Shown here piece by piece: positions 6,743-6,865 of a stretch of 6,865 nt of DNA. The DNA is from Candidatus Scatomorpha stercorigallinarum (GTDB lineage: Bacteria > Bacillota_A > Clostridia > Oscillospirales > Oscillospiraceae). The position numbers and the translations under genes were made by a program. Positions within the stretch are counted from its first letter, which is position 1. The number at the start of each line of letters is the position of its first letter. The notes under the pieces are model-generated. The model was not told the origin of the DNA and did not search any database. It was given only the letters and a program-made list of their open reading frames with translations. The DNA lies in NCBI GenBank assembly GCA_018713375.1, contig DVOV01000194.1, forward strand, positions 1-6,865. The letters run 5' to 3'.

Positions 6743-6865
6743 ACCAGTCCTTTCTTATAGAGGATACGCGCCGCCGCGATGGCGATGATGGCCCCCACGG
6801 GCACCAGCACGCCCACGGAGGAGGCCAGCGACGGCACACAGACGAAGAGCGCGACCATGAATACC
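6739..6865 (-). CDS. C-terminal end of a membrane protein; cut by window edge
   Basis: An open frame runs in from the right edge and ends with TGA at 6739-6741, giving 41 residues. They read as a hydrophobic helix (VFMVALFVCV), a short PSLASS turn, a second hydrophobic stretch (about residues 17-32, VGVLVPVGAIIAIAAA) and a basic end RILYKKGLV. This is what the last two membrane passes and cytoplasmic tail of a polytopic membrane protein look like. Its stop overlaps the GTG start of the M20 gene by 4 bp, so the two are probably co-translated. A transporter paired with the peptidase would make sense, but the fragment has no family motif and this is inference. It is too short here to be seen as an independent gene. 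Confidence 0.65.
   Translation of the reverse strand, partial: VFMVALFVCVPSLASSVGVLVPVGAIIAIAAARILYKKGLV

Noticed and set aside
6654..6839. A 61-codon minus-strand frame over the start of the M20 gene
   Set aside because: It is Arg/Ala/Trp-rich, overlaps the M20 gene in another frame, and competes with the hydrophobic frame that ends at 6739 and is coupled to the M20 start.
1..6865. Search for CRISPR repeats, tRNA or rRNA genes, insertion sequences, phage or defence genes
   Set aside because: No regularly spaced repeats, cloverleaf-like segments, terminal inverted repeats or transposase/defence motifs were seen by eye. The window is filled by the genes listed.

Overview
The window looks like ordinary chromosomal DNA from a GC-rich anaerobic Firmicute of the class Clostridia. 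I estimate roughly two thirds G+C by eye. The main argument is the gene order dgt-dnaG-rpoD on one strand, the usual macromolecular-synthesis cluster in Clostridia. Strong AAGGAGG-type ribosome binding sites and a small secreted lipoprotein agree with this. I cannot assign a genus.

Layout, left to right. Positions 1-727 (minus strand) hold the 5' two thirds or so of rpoD, the housekeeping sigma factor, cut by the window edge. One base separates it from dnaG (729-2465, minus), the DNA primase, which sits 21 bp downstream of dgt (2487-3494, minus), an HD-domain dNTP triphosphohydrolase. A 70-bp gap with a GC-rich palindrome and A/T tracts precedes dgt. Upstream of that are a GNAT acetyltransferase (3565-4086, minus) and a YigZ/IMPACT-family protein (4102-4725, minus). 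These two are tightly spaced and start from a clear sigma-A-type promoter at 4757-4786. The whole yigZ-GNAT-dgt-dnaG-rpoD block is therefore co-directional and could be read partly as one transcript, although dgt may have its own promoter.

Facing the other way, a 125-residue lipoprotein of unknown function (4864-5241, plus) ends at a textbook intrinsic terminator (5243-5277). Convergent with it is an M20-family metallopeptidase with an N-terminal hydrophobic segment (5291-6742, minus). Its GTG start overlaps by 4 bp the stop codon of a membrane protein, of which only the last 41 residues lie in the window (6739-6865, minus). Those two probably form another operon.

The dgt-dnaG-rpoD genes link nucleotide-pool control, replication priming and transcription initiation. 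The remaining genes are a probable stress/translation-related protein (YigZ), an acetyltransferase of unknown substrate, an orphan lipoprotein and a peptide or amino-acid-conjugate hydrolase. I found no RNA genes, mobile elements, CRISPR arrays or phage genes, and nothing that amounts to a new biological system. The more useful observations are start-site corrections, a gene fragment at the right edge, an unexplained palindrome before dgt, and the undescribed lipoprotein.
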